Positions 1 through 12,218 of a stretch of DNA of 64,000 nt are shown piece by piece. Made by a program: the position numbers and the translations under genes. The notes below the pieces were generated by a model. That model searched no databases and was not told the DNA's origin. It worked only from the letters and a program-made list of their open reading frames with translations. Source of the stretch: Neelides folsomi (lineage: Eukaryota > Arthropoda > Collembola > Neelipleona > Neelidae). The stretch lies in NCBI GenBank assembly GCA_034687125.1, contig JAQGBZ010000012.1:62001-126000 (forward strand). The letters are read 5' to 3'. Position 1 is the first letter of the stretch; the number at the start of each line of letters is the position of its first letter.

Positions 1-2
1 TT

Positions 3-3000
3 CAATTTTTATTTCCCAAAGAGGAAGAAAGTGGTGATACAAATGAAAGAATTTTAGTATCTAATTTGGCAGAGTGTCTAACATGTATCCCATTTATCTG
101 CGAATCAATGACAACTTTTTTAATCTTTCGTCCCTTCGTTCCACACACACTTCTGGACTTGACAAGTTTTTCTCCAAAGAAATTGAGCTCCAATTCTCGA
201 CAACTTTTCATTCTTTACCAAATTCTGAAATTCCTTAATGATATGGAACTCCGAGGAATTCATCCGGGATCCCTCCGATTGATTGACTTCACTGTCGATG
301 AAGGACTTTATGTCTCTGCGTATCCGAGCTTCACTCAGATTCTCAAGGGTTTGCTCATTCCATGTAAAGAAAAAAGAAAAGAAGATGAGAGAATTAGTTT
401 TTTACTAAATGGGATTAGAGAAAAAGTGCGAGGTCGTGGAGTACCAATTACAATTGATGTTGCAGAGACTGAGTTAATCATTCGTCATTGGGTCGAAGGG
501 TTTATTTCTAATTATGATTACATCCTCTTTCTCAATTTCCTCGTTGGAAGATTCTCAGAAGGGAATCCAAATTATCAACCTGTTTTCCCTTGGGTCACTG
601 ACTTTTCTCAAAACGGAGGAGGTTGGAGAGATTTGTCAAAATCTAAATTCCGAATAAACAAAGGAGAGAGGCAACTTGACATGACATTCGAAGATTCTTC
701 AATTAGAAACGTAAAGTTGTAAATATTTATTTGAATTTTATCAATTCGCAATTCGCAATTCTCTTATCAAATTGAATCTTTTTATGGTTTAAAGGTTCCT
801 CATCATATTACTGACATTCTATCCGAAATTACATTTTATGTGTACAAAGCACGAAGAACTCCAAAAGAAGTTCTTTGCAAATTCGTGAGGCCAAAATGGG
901 TTCCAGCGGAATATCCTGTGTCAATTCAAAGAATGCAAGAATGGACCCCAGATGAATGCATACCTGAATTTTATGATGATGAATCTATTTTTAAAGTAAC
1001 ACATACCATATACCCTATAAATATATCATACATTAAAATATTTAAACTTTATCATGTTTTTAAAAGTAATTTATTTGAGTAGTCTATTCATGAAGACTTA
1101 CCTGACCTTCAAACCCCTTCATTTACAAAAGATCCAACCGAATTCATCAAATATCATCGTGAAACCCTTGAGAGCGATTTGATTTCATCTCGACTTCATC
1201 ACTGGATCGACATAGTTTTCGGATATAAGTTGAGCGGCAATGCGGCAGTCAAAGCAAAGAATGTTTATTTGTGCCAAGTGGATGGGCATACGAAACTTGA
1301 GAAAAACGGGATTGTCCAAGTGTTTCAAACGCCACATCCACCAAAGAAGTCTGCATTGAGAAATAAGAAAAATATTGTTACATATGAAGAACTTAAAGGT
1401 AGAAGACATTTCTAATTAATTACAAAGTAAATATTAAATTTTATCAATTAATTTTATAGAGCTTCGAGAAACAGAAAAATATGAAATCGACTCGGCAAAT
1501 CAACATTTAACTCTTCCGAAACACTATGAGCCACTTGGATTTTTAAACGATTTCGAAGTTTGTTTTAATTTTTTCCGAACTCATTTTCCACAATGTCGTG
1601 ATACGGACGATGGAGGTGTGAAACTCAAAGGATTAAAGGCCAAAAATGACATGTCGACACAAGTAAAACTCTTTTCTTGTCTTCTCCTTGAACTCATTCA
1701 AGGATCAAAATCTCGTCATATTTCTTCAATTAGCACTTTAGAAGAAAGATTTCTATTCCATTCGAGGAATTTGAACTTTTCTGAATTACCACTTTACGCC
1801 AAACGTCTCCTTCAAGTGACATTCACTCCGGAGAAGCTTGAATTTTCGATACCAATTGAAATGAGTTTGAGTTTTTTATTGGGAGGCGGCAAATTGTCCC
1901 CGCTTCCATTTCCTTCCTCATTTGAACAAATTTATAAAATTGTGAAAACTCTCCGCGGCCTTGACCTGGTCATTGAGAGCATGTCTGTTGAGGATGATGA
2001 ATCTCGTATGAGTCAATCCCATCTACAGGAATTAAAAGTTAAATCCTTTTCGAGAGATTTAATACAAATTTTGACTGGAGCTGGGGATTTGCTAGATGAG
2101 GAATGTTTGGATGTAATTCTCCCATTTGTCCTCGAACTTTTTACTCATCCTGCTACAAGAGTTTTGGCTGTTTGGAATCTATTTTGTCCTTTAGGAAGAG
2201 CTTTAGGAAGAGATAGTAAGTTATTTTTTAAATAATTTCCTATAATTCGTTCATTAAGCGCTTTAAAAAACAAATTGTAATTGTAATTTTAATTATTTAA
2301 TTTTACAGGAACAAAACAATATTTTCTTCATCCACTTATTCAAATCTACGAATCGGATTATAACTCGGACAAACATTTAAAATTATTCCATCGTTCTTTT
2401 TTTCTTCAATTAATGAGCTGTTTTGGACTTGAAACATTCCTGGATAATTTTGCTACTTTGATCATTGAAGCGACAGCAGCTTGGCCAAAAAATTTGAGTG
2501 AACAAAATGAGAATAAAAGGACTCATTTGAAGTCGAGCGAAATGCTCGAAGCAGCAATTCCTACAATGAGACCAAGTAGCAAAACGAAGCAATTGCTCAC
2601 ATTGCAAAAGAGTGAAACAGAAGGAGATATGCCAACTGCTGAGCCTGAGATGTTCCTTATGGAAGCCGATTGCTCGGACAATGAGTCAACTTCGAGTCAA
2701 TCAACAGGATCCCAAGCATTTGAGCCAGTTGAAGAAGAAGATAGAAGAGAGGAAACGCGGATCCGAGCAACTTGTCATGACATTTCTGAAATGTGCTGTG
2801 AAAGTCTCGTTTGGCTCGCACATCGACTTGGCCCGGTTTTAACTGCTAAATATCTCACAAGGAACTTGCTCCGAATGCTCACCATTTGCTATGGAGAAGA
2901 TCTTGGACTTTGTCAGAGGAAAGGGAGATTATCTTGTGAAGGGGATACATGTGCCAATGGAGTTTTTGATGCTCTTTTGGTCATTTCAGGTAATTATATA

Positions 3001-5563
3001 ATAATAATAACAGTTATATAATATATCTATTAGAAGATTTAATTAAAAATTATATAATTTTCCTTCTCTCTTATTTAGATTTGTATGGCGATCCTTTTGT
3101 AGAAAGACAATATGTACCGTATTGCATTGACGTTATAAGTTCAAGCCTTGTGAAAATGAATACAACACTTGAGGCCGCTTTACTTGGAGCTGCATCTCTT
3201 TTGGATCGTTTATTTCGTCACATGTCTGATACGCTCCTTGTCGCCTTGCTTAAAGATCCATTAATTAAAAGGGTTTTAACTCCTCTGATCAATATCGTTT
3301 GTTCTCCACATTTTATATTTCCATCTGGAAGTGATCCTCGGGCTCTTCTCGCTAGCAAAGTACAAACACTTAAATTCGTTTTTAAATACATTAGAATTAT
3401 TTACAATTATTTCATTTACAATCATATCTCAGATTTACAACTATAACATTAAGTTTAGAGTTTTATATATACTTTTAACTTATAATTATTACATTGTTTG
3501 ACTTTTTAAGTGTGTGGGGATGCTAAAGTCTATTAAGAAGAAACTTGGTCCAGATTTAACTATTTTGATGCTCAAGCCATTGGTTGACCAAATATGTTTC
3601 GTCTTTGAAGAAGTGAATTCTGGATCTATTGAGGTTATTTTGCTAAAAACATTAATTTCTATGATTGATTATAAATTATTTGTAATTTATTTAGAATGCT
3701 AAAAATCATTTTTGTTGTAGTCTAAAGACATTCGAACCGTTTTTGACTTTCAACTTGCACATCAAGTTTATTCAACATTCTGTGATTTAATTACTGGGTC
3801 CAAACATGAAGAGATTCTTAGAGATTTTTATTTGAGACATGGAGTTGATAACATCTCTATCATCAAAGGTAAAATCAACGTTATTTTTAACAGTTTTAGT
3901 GAATTTATTTACTTTATAGAAGCGAATCTATCCTATGAGAAGAACAGAGGAGATGCACCTGTTTTTGAGAGACAACAAAGCAGTTTTGGAAGTCGCAGTT
4001 TTGGGAATAGAATACAAATTACTGTAATTATACACTTTAACTTATTCGCAATTCACACAAGTTCATTTATAAATATTTATCGACGGTCATTTTTCATTAT
4101 ACAAAATGATTAACAGGAACCGGAAACATCACCTGAAAAACTTCCTAAAAGTACTGATAAAACTCGTCACTTGAAAGGAAATTGGCTTTTGTATTGGGAA
4201 CACGAGGTTGGTCGTTCTGAATCACAATTTAATTTCAAGCAAATTAAACTCCAAACATTTACTGGTCATACTGGAGCTGTTAGAGCTATTCACTTTTTAA
4301 ACAATGAAAACAGTTTTCTTTCCGCTTCAAAAGATAAAACAGTGAAAATTTATTCATTGAGAAATCAGGTTCGTAAAATTTACTCTTAATTCAATTTAAC
4401 TTTTATACAACTTGCGTTATTTATTCTTATTCTCTTTACTCACTAATTCGAATGTGTTGATTTATATTTAATATGATTTATTATGAAATTTTTAGGGAGA
4501 TGAAAATACTGTTACAACTTCTAATTGGACTTATAGCCATCATAAAAAACCTCTCTTTAGTGTAATTTTCCATGAACCACTTCACCTGGCGGCTTCTACA
4601 GATGGATCTATTCACATTTGGGATCCATTTGTTGGGAAAATTATAAGAATTCTTGATAGAAGTTCAAAGGCGATTTGCAGTCTTAAATTGGTCAACAATT
4701 CGAGTCATTTTGTTGGTGCATCGATGGATAATTTGATTCATGTTGTGGACGTGAGAAGTTCAAAAACATTTGAAATGAAGGTGAATTTTTTGGATTTGTT
4801 ACTTATTAGTATGTCATATTAGTATAGCTGAAAAATCTTTTATAAGGAGGACAGAGTGAAACGGTGAATTTACCTTCATTGTTAATATTATAATAAAATA
4901 TTTATTTTTTAGATCGGTATTGGACAAAATAATGGCCTTGTTCGTTGTATGACTGTTTCTAATAATGGGAATATTGTATCAGTCGGGAATTCAAGTGGAA
5001 TGCTTTCTGCCCTAGATCTAAGGAATGGATCACTTCTTGGATCATTAAAAGCACACGAAGGAGAAGTTCGTATTTAATCAATTATAATTAATTTTAACTA
5101 TTTTAGTGAATACTTTATTTGTTTTTTAATTATTTAGATCTGGAAGTTAATCTCATACAAAGACAAATACGTAATAAGCTCTTCGTATGACAATGTCATC
5201 TCACTTTGGAATATGGATGAAAATAAGCACATGTTTCAATTAGGGTAAATTCTTATTTATTACCAAACGCAATTAATAGTATAAAGTGCATTCCAATATA
5301 AGAATTTTCTAATATTGTTTTCTCTTTTCAGTGGACCAACCGAACCAGTGCATTCTTTGTCACTCTTCAATACGAATCTAATTTCATGCACTACATCTAA
5401 CAGAATTGGCGTTCATGTTGGAATTGAAGTCAATTCGGGCTTTTCTTCTACCCGATTAAGATCTGACAGCATCAAGGGAATTGTCACGACGATGTCGCTC
5501 CTTCCTCTCAACCAACTTCTACTCCTAGGCTCTGATTCTGGAAATATTTCTCTTTTATGCTAA
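3..5563 (+). CDS. WDR81: WDR81 (BEACH and WD40 repeat protein), 5' partial, 14 exons
   Basis: Coding exons are 3-710, 795-995, 1083-1398, 1460-2215, 2309-2989, 3079-3359, 3511-3633, 3721-3868, 3920-4023, 4117-4368, 4496-4780, 4913-5065, 5138-5244 and 5332-5563 (TAA). All have GT-AG borders and matching phases, giving about 1448 codons; human WDR81 is about 1940 residues, so the N-terminus lies before the window. The BEACH-like region is recognised from [22 protein letters not shown], the strongly conserved [11 protein letters not shown], and [16 protein letters not shown] helical middle section (about 1460-4020) ends in GNRIQI. The C-terminal WD40 propeller begins at [14 protein letters not shown], continues through [13 protein letters not shown] and [10 protein letters not shown], and ends in [14 protein letters not shown]. 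In animals WDR81 acts with WDR91 on endosomes, limiting PI3-kinase activity during maturation, and in aggrephagy. The exon 7 donor (GTTATT at 3634) is weak, so that boundary is the least certain. Confidence 0.93.
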
Positions 5564-5897
5564 TACATCCCATTTTAAGTAATTCTGGATCACTTTAACT
5601 AACTCAGGGTCAGAATATTCAGACAAAAGTTTAAATCTTAATACATTCAGGAAAAGCAGATTATCCTAAGAACTAAATTCATTTAGGTCATTTTAATACT
5701 CAAATTTAAAAAATTTCTATGACCTTTAATATTGTGATGTTCTTCATTCCTCGAAATTCTTTCCGATTTTAACGAATCAAACTTTTAACATTCCATTTTA
5801 ACAATAATTATTAATTTTTAAAGTTATTCAATAATAATGATAATGCAAATTAATTGTGTCAGTTTCAACATCTTTTTACTCTCTATAATTGTACGAT
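5564..5897. other. 3' flank of WDR81, no gene seen
   Basis: AT-rich sequence after the WDR81 stop. It probably contains the 3' UTR. I see no ORF with splice support and no RNA gene here. Confidence 0.5.
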
Positions 5898-6119
5898 ATA
5901 CTCTCTATGTCTGAGAGTTATGCCGATTTGATGAATCATCGCTCCTCCCCCTAAGTCAGTTTTTCATACAAAATTATACTATTTAATGGGGCATTATTTT
6001 ACATTCATATTCTTATATAGATAAATATATACCAAGTACAGTGGATTTGTTGTAAGGCTACCAAAGGTAAGCATTGATGACTTATAAAAATCGGCATAAC
6101 TCTCAGACATAGAGAGTAT
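5898..6119. repeat. MITE-like palindromic element with 32-bp perfect terminal inverted repeats
   Basis: The arms at 5898-5929 and 6088-6119 are exact reverse complements, starting ATACTCTCTATGTCTGAGAG. They enclose about 158 bp of non-coding sequence. A TA dinucleotide sits at 5899-5900 and again at 6117-6118, consistent with a TA target duplication around a 216-bp non-autonomous Tc1/mariner-type element. It lies about 30 bp upstream of the Tc1-like element and its ends do not match that element's ends. Confidence 0.8.
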
Positions 6120-6148
6120 GTATACTATTTATGTGTAATGTAAAAATG

Positions 6149-7830
6149 TACAGCAATGGACAAATTTGTGTCCACCCCTCTAAAACTAAATTTATTATTT
6201 AATTATCTCTTAAACTAATTAACTAAATTTGTCCATATTTATAATATACATTTATTGATATCTGTTTTAAAGTTTTACCAAATATAAACTCGGAATAATT
6301 AATGGTTTCCAAATTACAAAAGAAATTGTGGGGAAAATTGAGATTTAGAGTGGACATAATTGTGTCCACCCCATTTAAAAATACGAATTTTTCAGGGAAT
6401 AGACTCGTATTTTGAATATGCACAATGTATAGTTGTGAATAGAGTATGAATAATTATCCGGCGATGAATCAAATTTCTTTGTCAAAAAGAGCGGTTAAAA
6501 ATGACGAACAGAAAGAAAATTTTTATTTCGATTAAAAAGTTAAATTAATTATTAATTTGCGTGAAAGAGATCAAAGTTATTTAAAAATATCTAAAAGTGT
6601 GCTTTTACAAAAGTCAACAGTTGCCAAAATAGTTCAAAGATTCAAAAAAACAGGATTGCTTTCAAATATTAATGCTAGAGGTAGAAGAGGAAAACAACAG
6701 GCAGAGTGGATAGAGTTATTAAGAAGAAAGTGTCCATTAATCCTTTCACAATTCAAAGCAAGTAGCTGCAGAAATTCAATCTGAGTATAATGTTGGACTA
6801 ACGGACCGAACCATATGAAGACTTGTCCAAGCCAAACTTCGTTCACGCGTTGCCTTAGAAAGATCATGGATCTCCAAAGTAAACAAGAAAAAAAGGTACG
6901 ATTGGGCAAAGGCTCATCAACACTGGACATCCGAGCAATGGAAAACTGTATTGTGGTGAGATGAGTCCAAATTTTGTTTATTTAGTCATGGAGGACGTCA
7001 TCGTGTTTGGAGATAAGACGAAAATGCCTTGGCATCTAAAAACATCCCGACTACTATAAAGCATGGTGGAGCTAGCAACTTTTGTTACTTTTATCCTTTT
7101 TAACTTGGTATTTATTTATAGGATCTATCATGATTTGGGGCTCAATGGGGTACTACGTTGTCGGGACACTCCAATTGATTGAAGGAAAAATGAACCAAGA
7201 AAAATACATCGAGATTCTCAATCAAAATTTAAAACTGTCAAGGCGAATGGTAGGGTTAAGAAACGGTGTCTTTCAACAGGATAACGATCCAAAGCACACT
7301 GCCAAAGTTGTCACCAAATGGTTCAAAGACAACAAAGTTAACGTTCTCCCTTGGCCTCCTTAATCTCCTGACCTCAACCCAATTCAGCATTTATAGGCTA
7401 AAATGGAGTTACGTTTAAAATATCGTAAGCCCACAAACCAAAACAGTTGCTCGAAATCATTCAGGAAGAATGGGACAATTTGGACGAAGATACGACGAGA
7501 AATCTGGTCGACTCAATGCCTTAAAGAATTGCAGCCGTTATTAAAGCAAAAGGGGGAAATACAAATATTAAATTAATAATTTTATTATAAAAAAATAATT
7601 AATTTTATAAAGGTGGACACAATTATGCCCACTCAAAAATCTCATTTTTCCCACATTATATTTTTTAATTAGGAAACCTTTAATTATATCAAGTTGATAT
7701 TTATCAAAACTTAAAAACAGATTTCAATAAATGTGCATTATAAATGATGTCCAATTTAGTTAATTAGTTTAAGAGAAATTTTAATAAATTTAGTTTTGGA
7801 GGGGTGGACGGAAATTTGTCCATTCCTGTA
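6149..7830 (+). mobile_element. Tc1-like transposon with long IR/DR-type ends, degenerate
   Basis: The element proper is 6151-7828, starting CAGCAATGGACAAATTTG and ending in the near reverse complement, with TA on both sides (6149-6150 and 7829-7830). The inverted repeats extend about 220 bp. Each holds an outer and an inner copy of a TGGACA...GTCCACCCC motif: outer left 6158-6182, inner left 6351-6373, inner right 7612-7634, outer right about 7797-7822. This two-direct-repeats-per-end layout is the IR/DR architecture known from Sleeping Beauty-type Tc1 elements. The internal transposase is on the + strand and broken. Confidence 0.9.
6501..7560 (+). pseudogene. Tc1-like transposase pseudogene
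   Basis: The reading frame survives in pieces. An N-terminal helix-turn-helix part is at 6557-6784 (KSTVAKIVQRFKKTG). A middle part with VALERSWISKVNKKKRY and W-DESKF (first catalytic Asp, about 6962) contains several in-frame stops. A C-terminal part is at 7082-7363 with IMIWGSMGYYVVG and FQQDNDPKH (second Asp). The final motif reads SPDLNPIQHL, so the catalytic Glu of the DD34E triad is Gln, followed by a stop (TAG) in place of the usual Trp codon. A stretch of about 50 bp at about 7073-7121, ending in TTTATAG, splits KHGGA from GSIMIWG and looks like an intron or insertion. Stops, frameshifts and loss of the catalytic residue make it inactive. Confidence 0.85.
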
Positions 7831-7976
7831 CATTAATGAGATGATTTGATTTGACCTATCCTTTTATTATCCTTCTCAATTGACAATTTTAAGATATATT
7901 TATTTATAGTGAAGCAAAGAATTAATGCGAAGTAATAACATGTAACAAGAATATAAATTTACGGTCTAGACATTAT

Positions 7977-8945
7977 TCAATCTAAATATACTTGACGCGA
8001 AGGTTTATCAACATTAAAGAGGATCTGTGATTTACCAAGAAAAATTGATATTAATTCGAGCAAGCCGAGAGCAAATAACGATTTTCCAGGAAGAGCTTGT
8101 TTGTCGTAGAGGATGTAAGTGATTCCCCAAATTGAGAAGGAAATCAGAATAAAGGCAGAGAGGTTTTTCAAAACTTTCGTAGCTCCTGAAATTCCATTAA
8201 ATCTGCTTACTAGGATGGAAAATGGAGAAGATAACATTTTCCAAATCTCATTCCGCCTTCGAATCATTTTTTTCCTGTTTAGAAAAACTCAACTTCAATA
8301 ACTTAATTTATCCGATATCCACTTTATTTATCTTTTGGATAAAAATTTCAAATATTTAAGATGTGATATAACGAATTTAAGCCTTCTTTTTTATTACTTT
8401 TATTTTACCTGTACATTGATCTATTAAATAAGTCCAGTGTCGTATAAATCAATTTTCATTATTAATAAAAATATACTTTGTATTATATCTTAGGTTAACT
8501 GTATAACAATATGTACAATATGTAGTTTATCAACATAATAGATACATAGAACTGGAATTGTAAAGAATTCCGTGTTGGCCAAATTTTACATAATAAATAG
8601 TTAGAAAGCTAGAATTGAAGAAATGGATTTTTGGGCTTTATCATGAATAAGATTGATTCTTTTATTTAAAAAATACACAAGTCACGTCTATTGTAATATT
8701 TAACTGCTTTCGATAGTACTGCAGATATCACTATTTATAAAAAAATATAAACTACGAGATGACTATGAAACTTTTAAATAAAATATAAAAATTTATAGGA
8801 CTCACTCGCTTAGTTCCTTCTCATTTTTCTCTATAATTTTCTCAATTGGTTCTCCCCTTTCAAATCCCATATTTATATAAGCCATTCCAATTGTCTCGCT
8901 TTCTGCACCACTCTCTTCATTTTCTTTCACTATTGTTTCTTGCAT
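7977..8945 (-). CDS. Unrecognised two-exon membrane protein, 145 aa
   Basis: Exon 1 is 8945-8806: ATG with an in-frame TGA ten codons or fewer upstream, ending at a strong GTGAGT donor in phase 2. Exon 2 is 8274-7977: it starts after a TTTCTAAACAG acceptor and ends in TAA. The join keeps one open frame. The first 70 residues are charged, with an acidic start (MQETIVKENEESG) and a lysine/arginine cluster (KKMIRRRNEIW). Two hydrophobic segments follow, LSAFILISFSIWGITYILY (about residues 84-102) and SLFALGLLELISIFLG (about 111-126), consistent with a small two-pass membrane protein having a short polar tail. I cannot assign it to a family. It lies tail-to-tail with WDR81, with the Tc1 element between them. 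Confidence 0.7.
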
Positions 8946-9984
8946 GCTTCAAAAAAGACGAAAAAATTCTAAGAATTTGGCCTTATTTTATATTAAAATG
9001 TATTTTTGATCGGGTTAGTGTGTAACAGCACTTTTAGTAAATCACCTCTGTTTTGAATGGATAACTTTTTGTGTGAGATGTTTATAAAAATGGTCGTGGT
9101 TCAAAATACTTTTCATTATAAGTATCAATAGATGCTCTAATTTCACGAAATGAATTATTCAAGTATTTGGCTAATTAAATTGTTAGTCACGCGTTAAGAT
9201 AATTTGCATTTAAACTTTGCATTAACTCGTATGATTCAAAATAATTATAATAAAAGAATGCTTCAATCTGCACATTGACCAGACTCTTATTTAATATTTT
9301 AAAATGAACTTGAACGAAAGCAGATTTCTATATTTATGAATTGTGAATATAAATAACTAAATATTGAAGATGAGACCTGGGAACTAAGTGAGCATATCGA
9401 TATGTACTAATTAGAAAGTAAGAATCTAATTGTAGAAAGGTATTACAGGTAGGTTGTAAATACAGTAAAAATGCAGGTAAGATATACCTGTAGAGTAGGT
9501 TCATAAGTTTATTTATATTATGTATTATAGTAAAGTTAAATTTGTTAATTGCAAAAGTTAAAGCATAATCCTTCTTCACTTTATTTCATATAATTATTTG
9601 TTATTTTATGTGTTCAGTGATAAAGATAGGGAATTATCTACTAGAAAGCACGAGTTTCATAAGCTTGCTTGAAAATAGACAATGACAAAATTATAAGTCA
9701 TGTATAAAGCATGTTAACGAGTTTATTGTTTGAGATATTACTTTAATTGGTTATTTTAGTTAAAGAAGCACAATCTACTAAAATGGTAATATGGTACTAT
9801 CTCTATAAGTGTACAAAAATGCATAATAAATCACTATAACATTCAATATAATATAAGGAAAGTATTGAAAATAATGCAATTTATGATGTTCGAAATTGAC
9901 TTTAATTTGAAATAAATTAAAAACGTAATATTTTACTACATGTATCTTATATAATATTGTAACATATAAAGTTAGTTACATAAA
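8946..9984. other. Intergenic region between divergent genes
   Basis: About 1 kb of AT-rich sequence between the 5' ends of the small membrane-protein gene (-) and the FABP gene (+). It should hold both promoters. I see no clear coding exon or RNA gene. A minus-strand ORF at 9334-9579 is low-complexity and has no splice or homology support. Confidence 0.5.
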
Positions 9985-10848
9985 ATGGATAAAATGGAGC
10001 CAATGACTGGAATTTATAAATTAGAAAGATCGGACAATGTTGAAGAATACTTGAAAGTATTAGGTTGGTTTACCTGTAATTTAGTAAATTACTTGCTATA
10101 CTCAATTCCATTTGAGAAGATTATTGAGAATTGAATCATGTTACTTGACAAGTCATTAGAAATTCAAATAAACCGATATTATTTCCTCTACAAATTATTT
10201 GCGGGTGACATCATATTCGATTGCCCGGTCAAGTAATATAATTCAATTCTCAATAATCTTCTCAAATGGAATAGAGTATAATGACATTAGCATTAATATG
10301 ATCCTGCTGAATATCTTTAATGACTACGTGATGATACGTCGTGTACTTAGCATCTAAGGTGCTGAATCAATTAATTGACTAAACTTTGACTATATACAGG
10401 CGTTGGAGCAGTTTTGCGCAAAGTACACACACTTGAAAAACCAATTATTGAAGTAAATCACGACAATTCAAACAAAAAGTGGTCAATTAAAACACGATCA
10501 CTTTTCAAAGAAGCCGAAATTGAATTTCACATTGGTCAAAAGTTTACAGATGAAACCTTCGACGCGAGAAACTCAATCGTATGACTTGAGCTCATAGCTC
10601 ATCAAGAATTCTCAAAACCCTGACTTTCTAATCTTAAATATCATTGATAAGCATCTTTGTTTTAATTATCATTTAAAACTTTCTAATAGTCGTATGCTGT
10701 CATTGAGAGGGACAACTTGGTAATAAATCAGTTCTGCAACGAAGGTCCTCCCATCAAGGTCACAATTACAAAGTCTGTGTCAGGGCTCCGAATAACAAGA
10801 GAGTCCAATGAAGCGAATAAATGTGTTCAAATCTATATGAAAATTTAG
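9985..10848 (+). CDS. Fatty-acid-binding protein (FABP/CRABP family), 138 aa
   Basis: Exons are 9985-10063, 10400-10578 and 10690-10848 (TAG), with phases 1 and 0 at the joins, giving 138 residues, close to the usual 130-140. The order is typical of the family: GIYKLERSDNVEEYLKVLGV at the N-terminus (like the W-L-S-ENFDEYMKALGVG signature), then GAVLRKV, KKWSIKTRSLF (like ITIRTESTFKNTEI), EIEFHIGQKF (like FKLGQEFDE), and a late strand with ITRESNEANKCVQIY (like C-R-Y). Family members are cytosolic 10-strand barrels that carry fatty acids, retinoids or related lipids; the ligand here cannot be told. Intron 1 contains a 184-bp palindromic insertion. The ATG at 9985 puts the first conserved motif at the expected distance. 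Confidence 0.82.
10097..10280. repeat. MITE-like palindrome in FABP intron 1
   Basis: The arms at 10097-10149 and 10228-10280 are inverted copies of each other, 53 bp with 3 mismatches, starting TATACTC and containing GAGAAGATTATTGAGAATTG. The loop is 78 bp. The TATA ends fit a TA-targeting element. Transcribed with the FABP pre-mRNA it would fold into a long hairpin. Confidence 0.82.
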
Positions 10849-11259
10849 AACCCGAACTTCGCACTTTCAAATTTATCTTGCAGATAATGACCACAAGAAT
10901 TTTTAACACATGCCTAATTGTTTAACCTAAATATCTATGTTATACATTTAATTCAAATTACAAAATCACACGAGTTAAACAAGAATTTATAATTTATGTT
11001 TATTTATGTCCCTGAATAAAACTGCCGAAAATGGCAAAATAATAAAACAAATTGGCATTGTTGATTTAATGTGAAATATATATTGGGTCGGGTTGATTTA
11101 TTCCAGAGTAATTCAGGTACAATTTTTGTTTTAATTGATAATTTAACTATTAATATTAAGACAATTCAGACAATTTTTTCTGTTGCTTATTGGTATAGCT
11201 TAATGATAAAAGTAATACCTATAATTTGCTAAAATATTTTCATAATTAATTTCTGTTGG
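10849..11259. other. Convergent 3' regions of FABP and COQ10
   Basis: About 410 bp of AT-rich sequence between the stop codons of FABP (+) and COQ10 (-). AATAAA-type motifs are present (for example near 11017). No other feature is visible. Confidence 0.5.
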
Positions 11260-12218
11260 TTAATCTTTTCTAGCACTAACAACTGTGATCTTTCGACTAG
11301 GTATGGACTCTTTACCATATCTGTTTTTAGCTTCTTTAAAAAAGGCTTCTGCCATAACGTTTACAAGTTCGTTAAAAAACACATTTGCCAAATGCGACTG
11401 AAAGGAGGAGCGAAATTCGAAAGCGACATAAAAGTCAATAATACAACTCTGAGGATTTGATTTGAGTCCAGGACTAAATTTCCATAAAGTGACCAAATGG
11501 CTGAACAGTTTCCCTTGGGTCGATTCCGCCCTGATAAAATGTGGCCTTGTTATTGTCACAGAACTTGTGTAAGACTCGAGGATCGGACTAACGCCAATTT
11601 CCATATCAGCCACGATGAATCCTTTTCGCTTGCTCTTCACTATAGACGATTGACACCAAGGAAGGAAATCTGAGTATCTTAACAAATAAAACTTTGTTAA
11701 TTGATAAATTGTTATTAATGAAGATTAATATACATTATGTAATAATTAAAATAAAATGTACTTTTCAACATCAGCTACGACATCAAATATTTGTTCCATT
11801 GAGTACCTAAAACAAATTTCTTTTTAAAACATTAAATTGATAAATTCATTATCTTTAAAATTTTGTGTAAATTATTAAAATAATTATATAATGTTTACCC
11901 TAAAATTCTCCGTTCGGAAAATTCTTTCTTTTTGGGTGGCGGTATGGGAGATGTTATGAAGCTTGAAGTTTGACAGTTCAATTCTTTCCCCAATTTTATA
12001 CATCCTAATGGACGATGTTTTTTACATTTTAGAATCGAGAAGTTAGATAATTTGTTTGAAATTGTCCCTGAATTCCCGTGTTTTAACAATCTACAATTTA
12101 AAATATTTTTACTTGGACGATCGAACAGATTAAAAATTGATCTTTTATGTATTCTAAAAATTAAATAATCATTTTCTAATAAATTCAATAAATTTAATTC
12201 CAATTTTCTCAAAATCAT
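11260..12218 (-). CDS. COQ10: Coenzyme Q-binding protein COQ10 (START domain), mitochondrial
   Basis: Exons are 12218-11899, 11806-11762 and 11677-11260 (TAA), with phase 2 at both joins, giving 260 residues. The conserved START/polyketide-cyclase core begins in exon 1 with ERRILG, runs through the 45-bp middle exon (YSMEQIFDVVADVE) and into YSDFLPWCQSS in exon 3. It continues with VKSKRKGFIVADMEIG, the VTITRPHFIRAES strand and the C-terminal helix HLANVFFNELVNVMAEAF. COQ10 binds ubiquinone in mitochondria and supports its delivery for respiration and biosynthesis. The roughly 100-residue N-terminus (start MILRKLELNLLNLLEN) is weakly conserved, as expected for a mitochondrial import leader. 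The exact start is chosen as the first ATG in the open frame and could be a later Met. Confidence 0.9.

Noticed and set aside
1185-1409. Minus-strand ORF within WDR81
   Set aside because: Antisense to a strongly conserved WDR81 exon ([13 protein letters not shown]).
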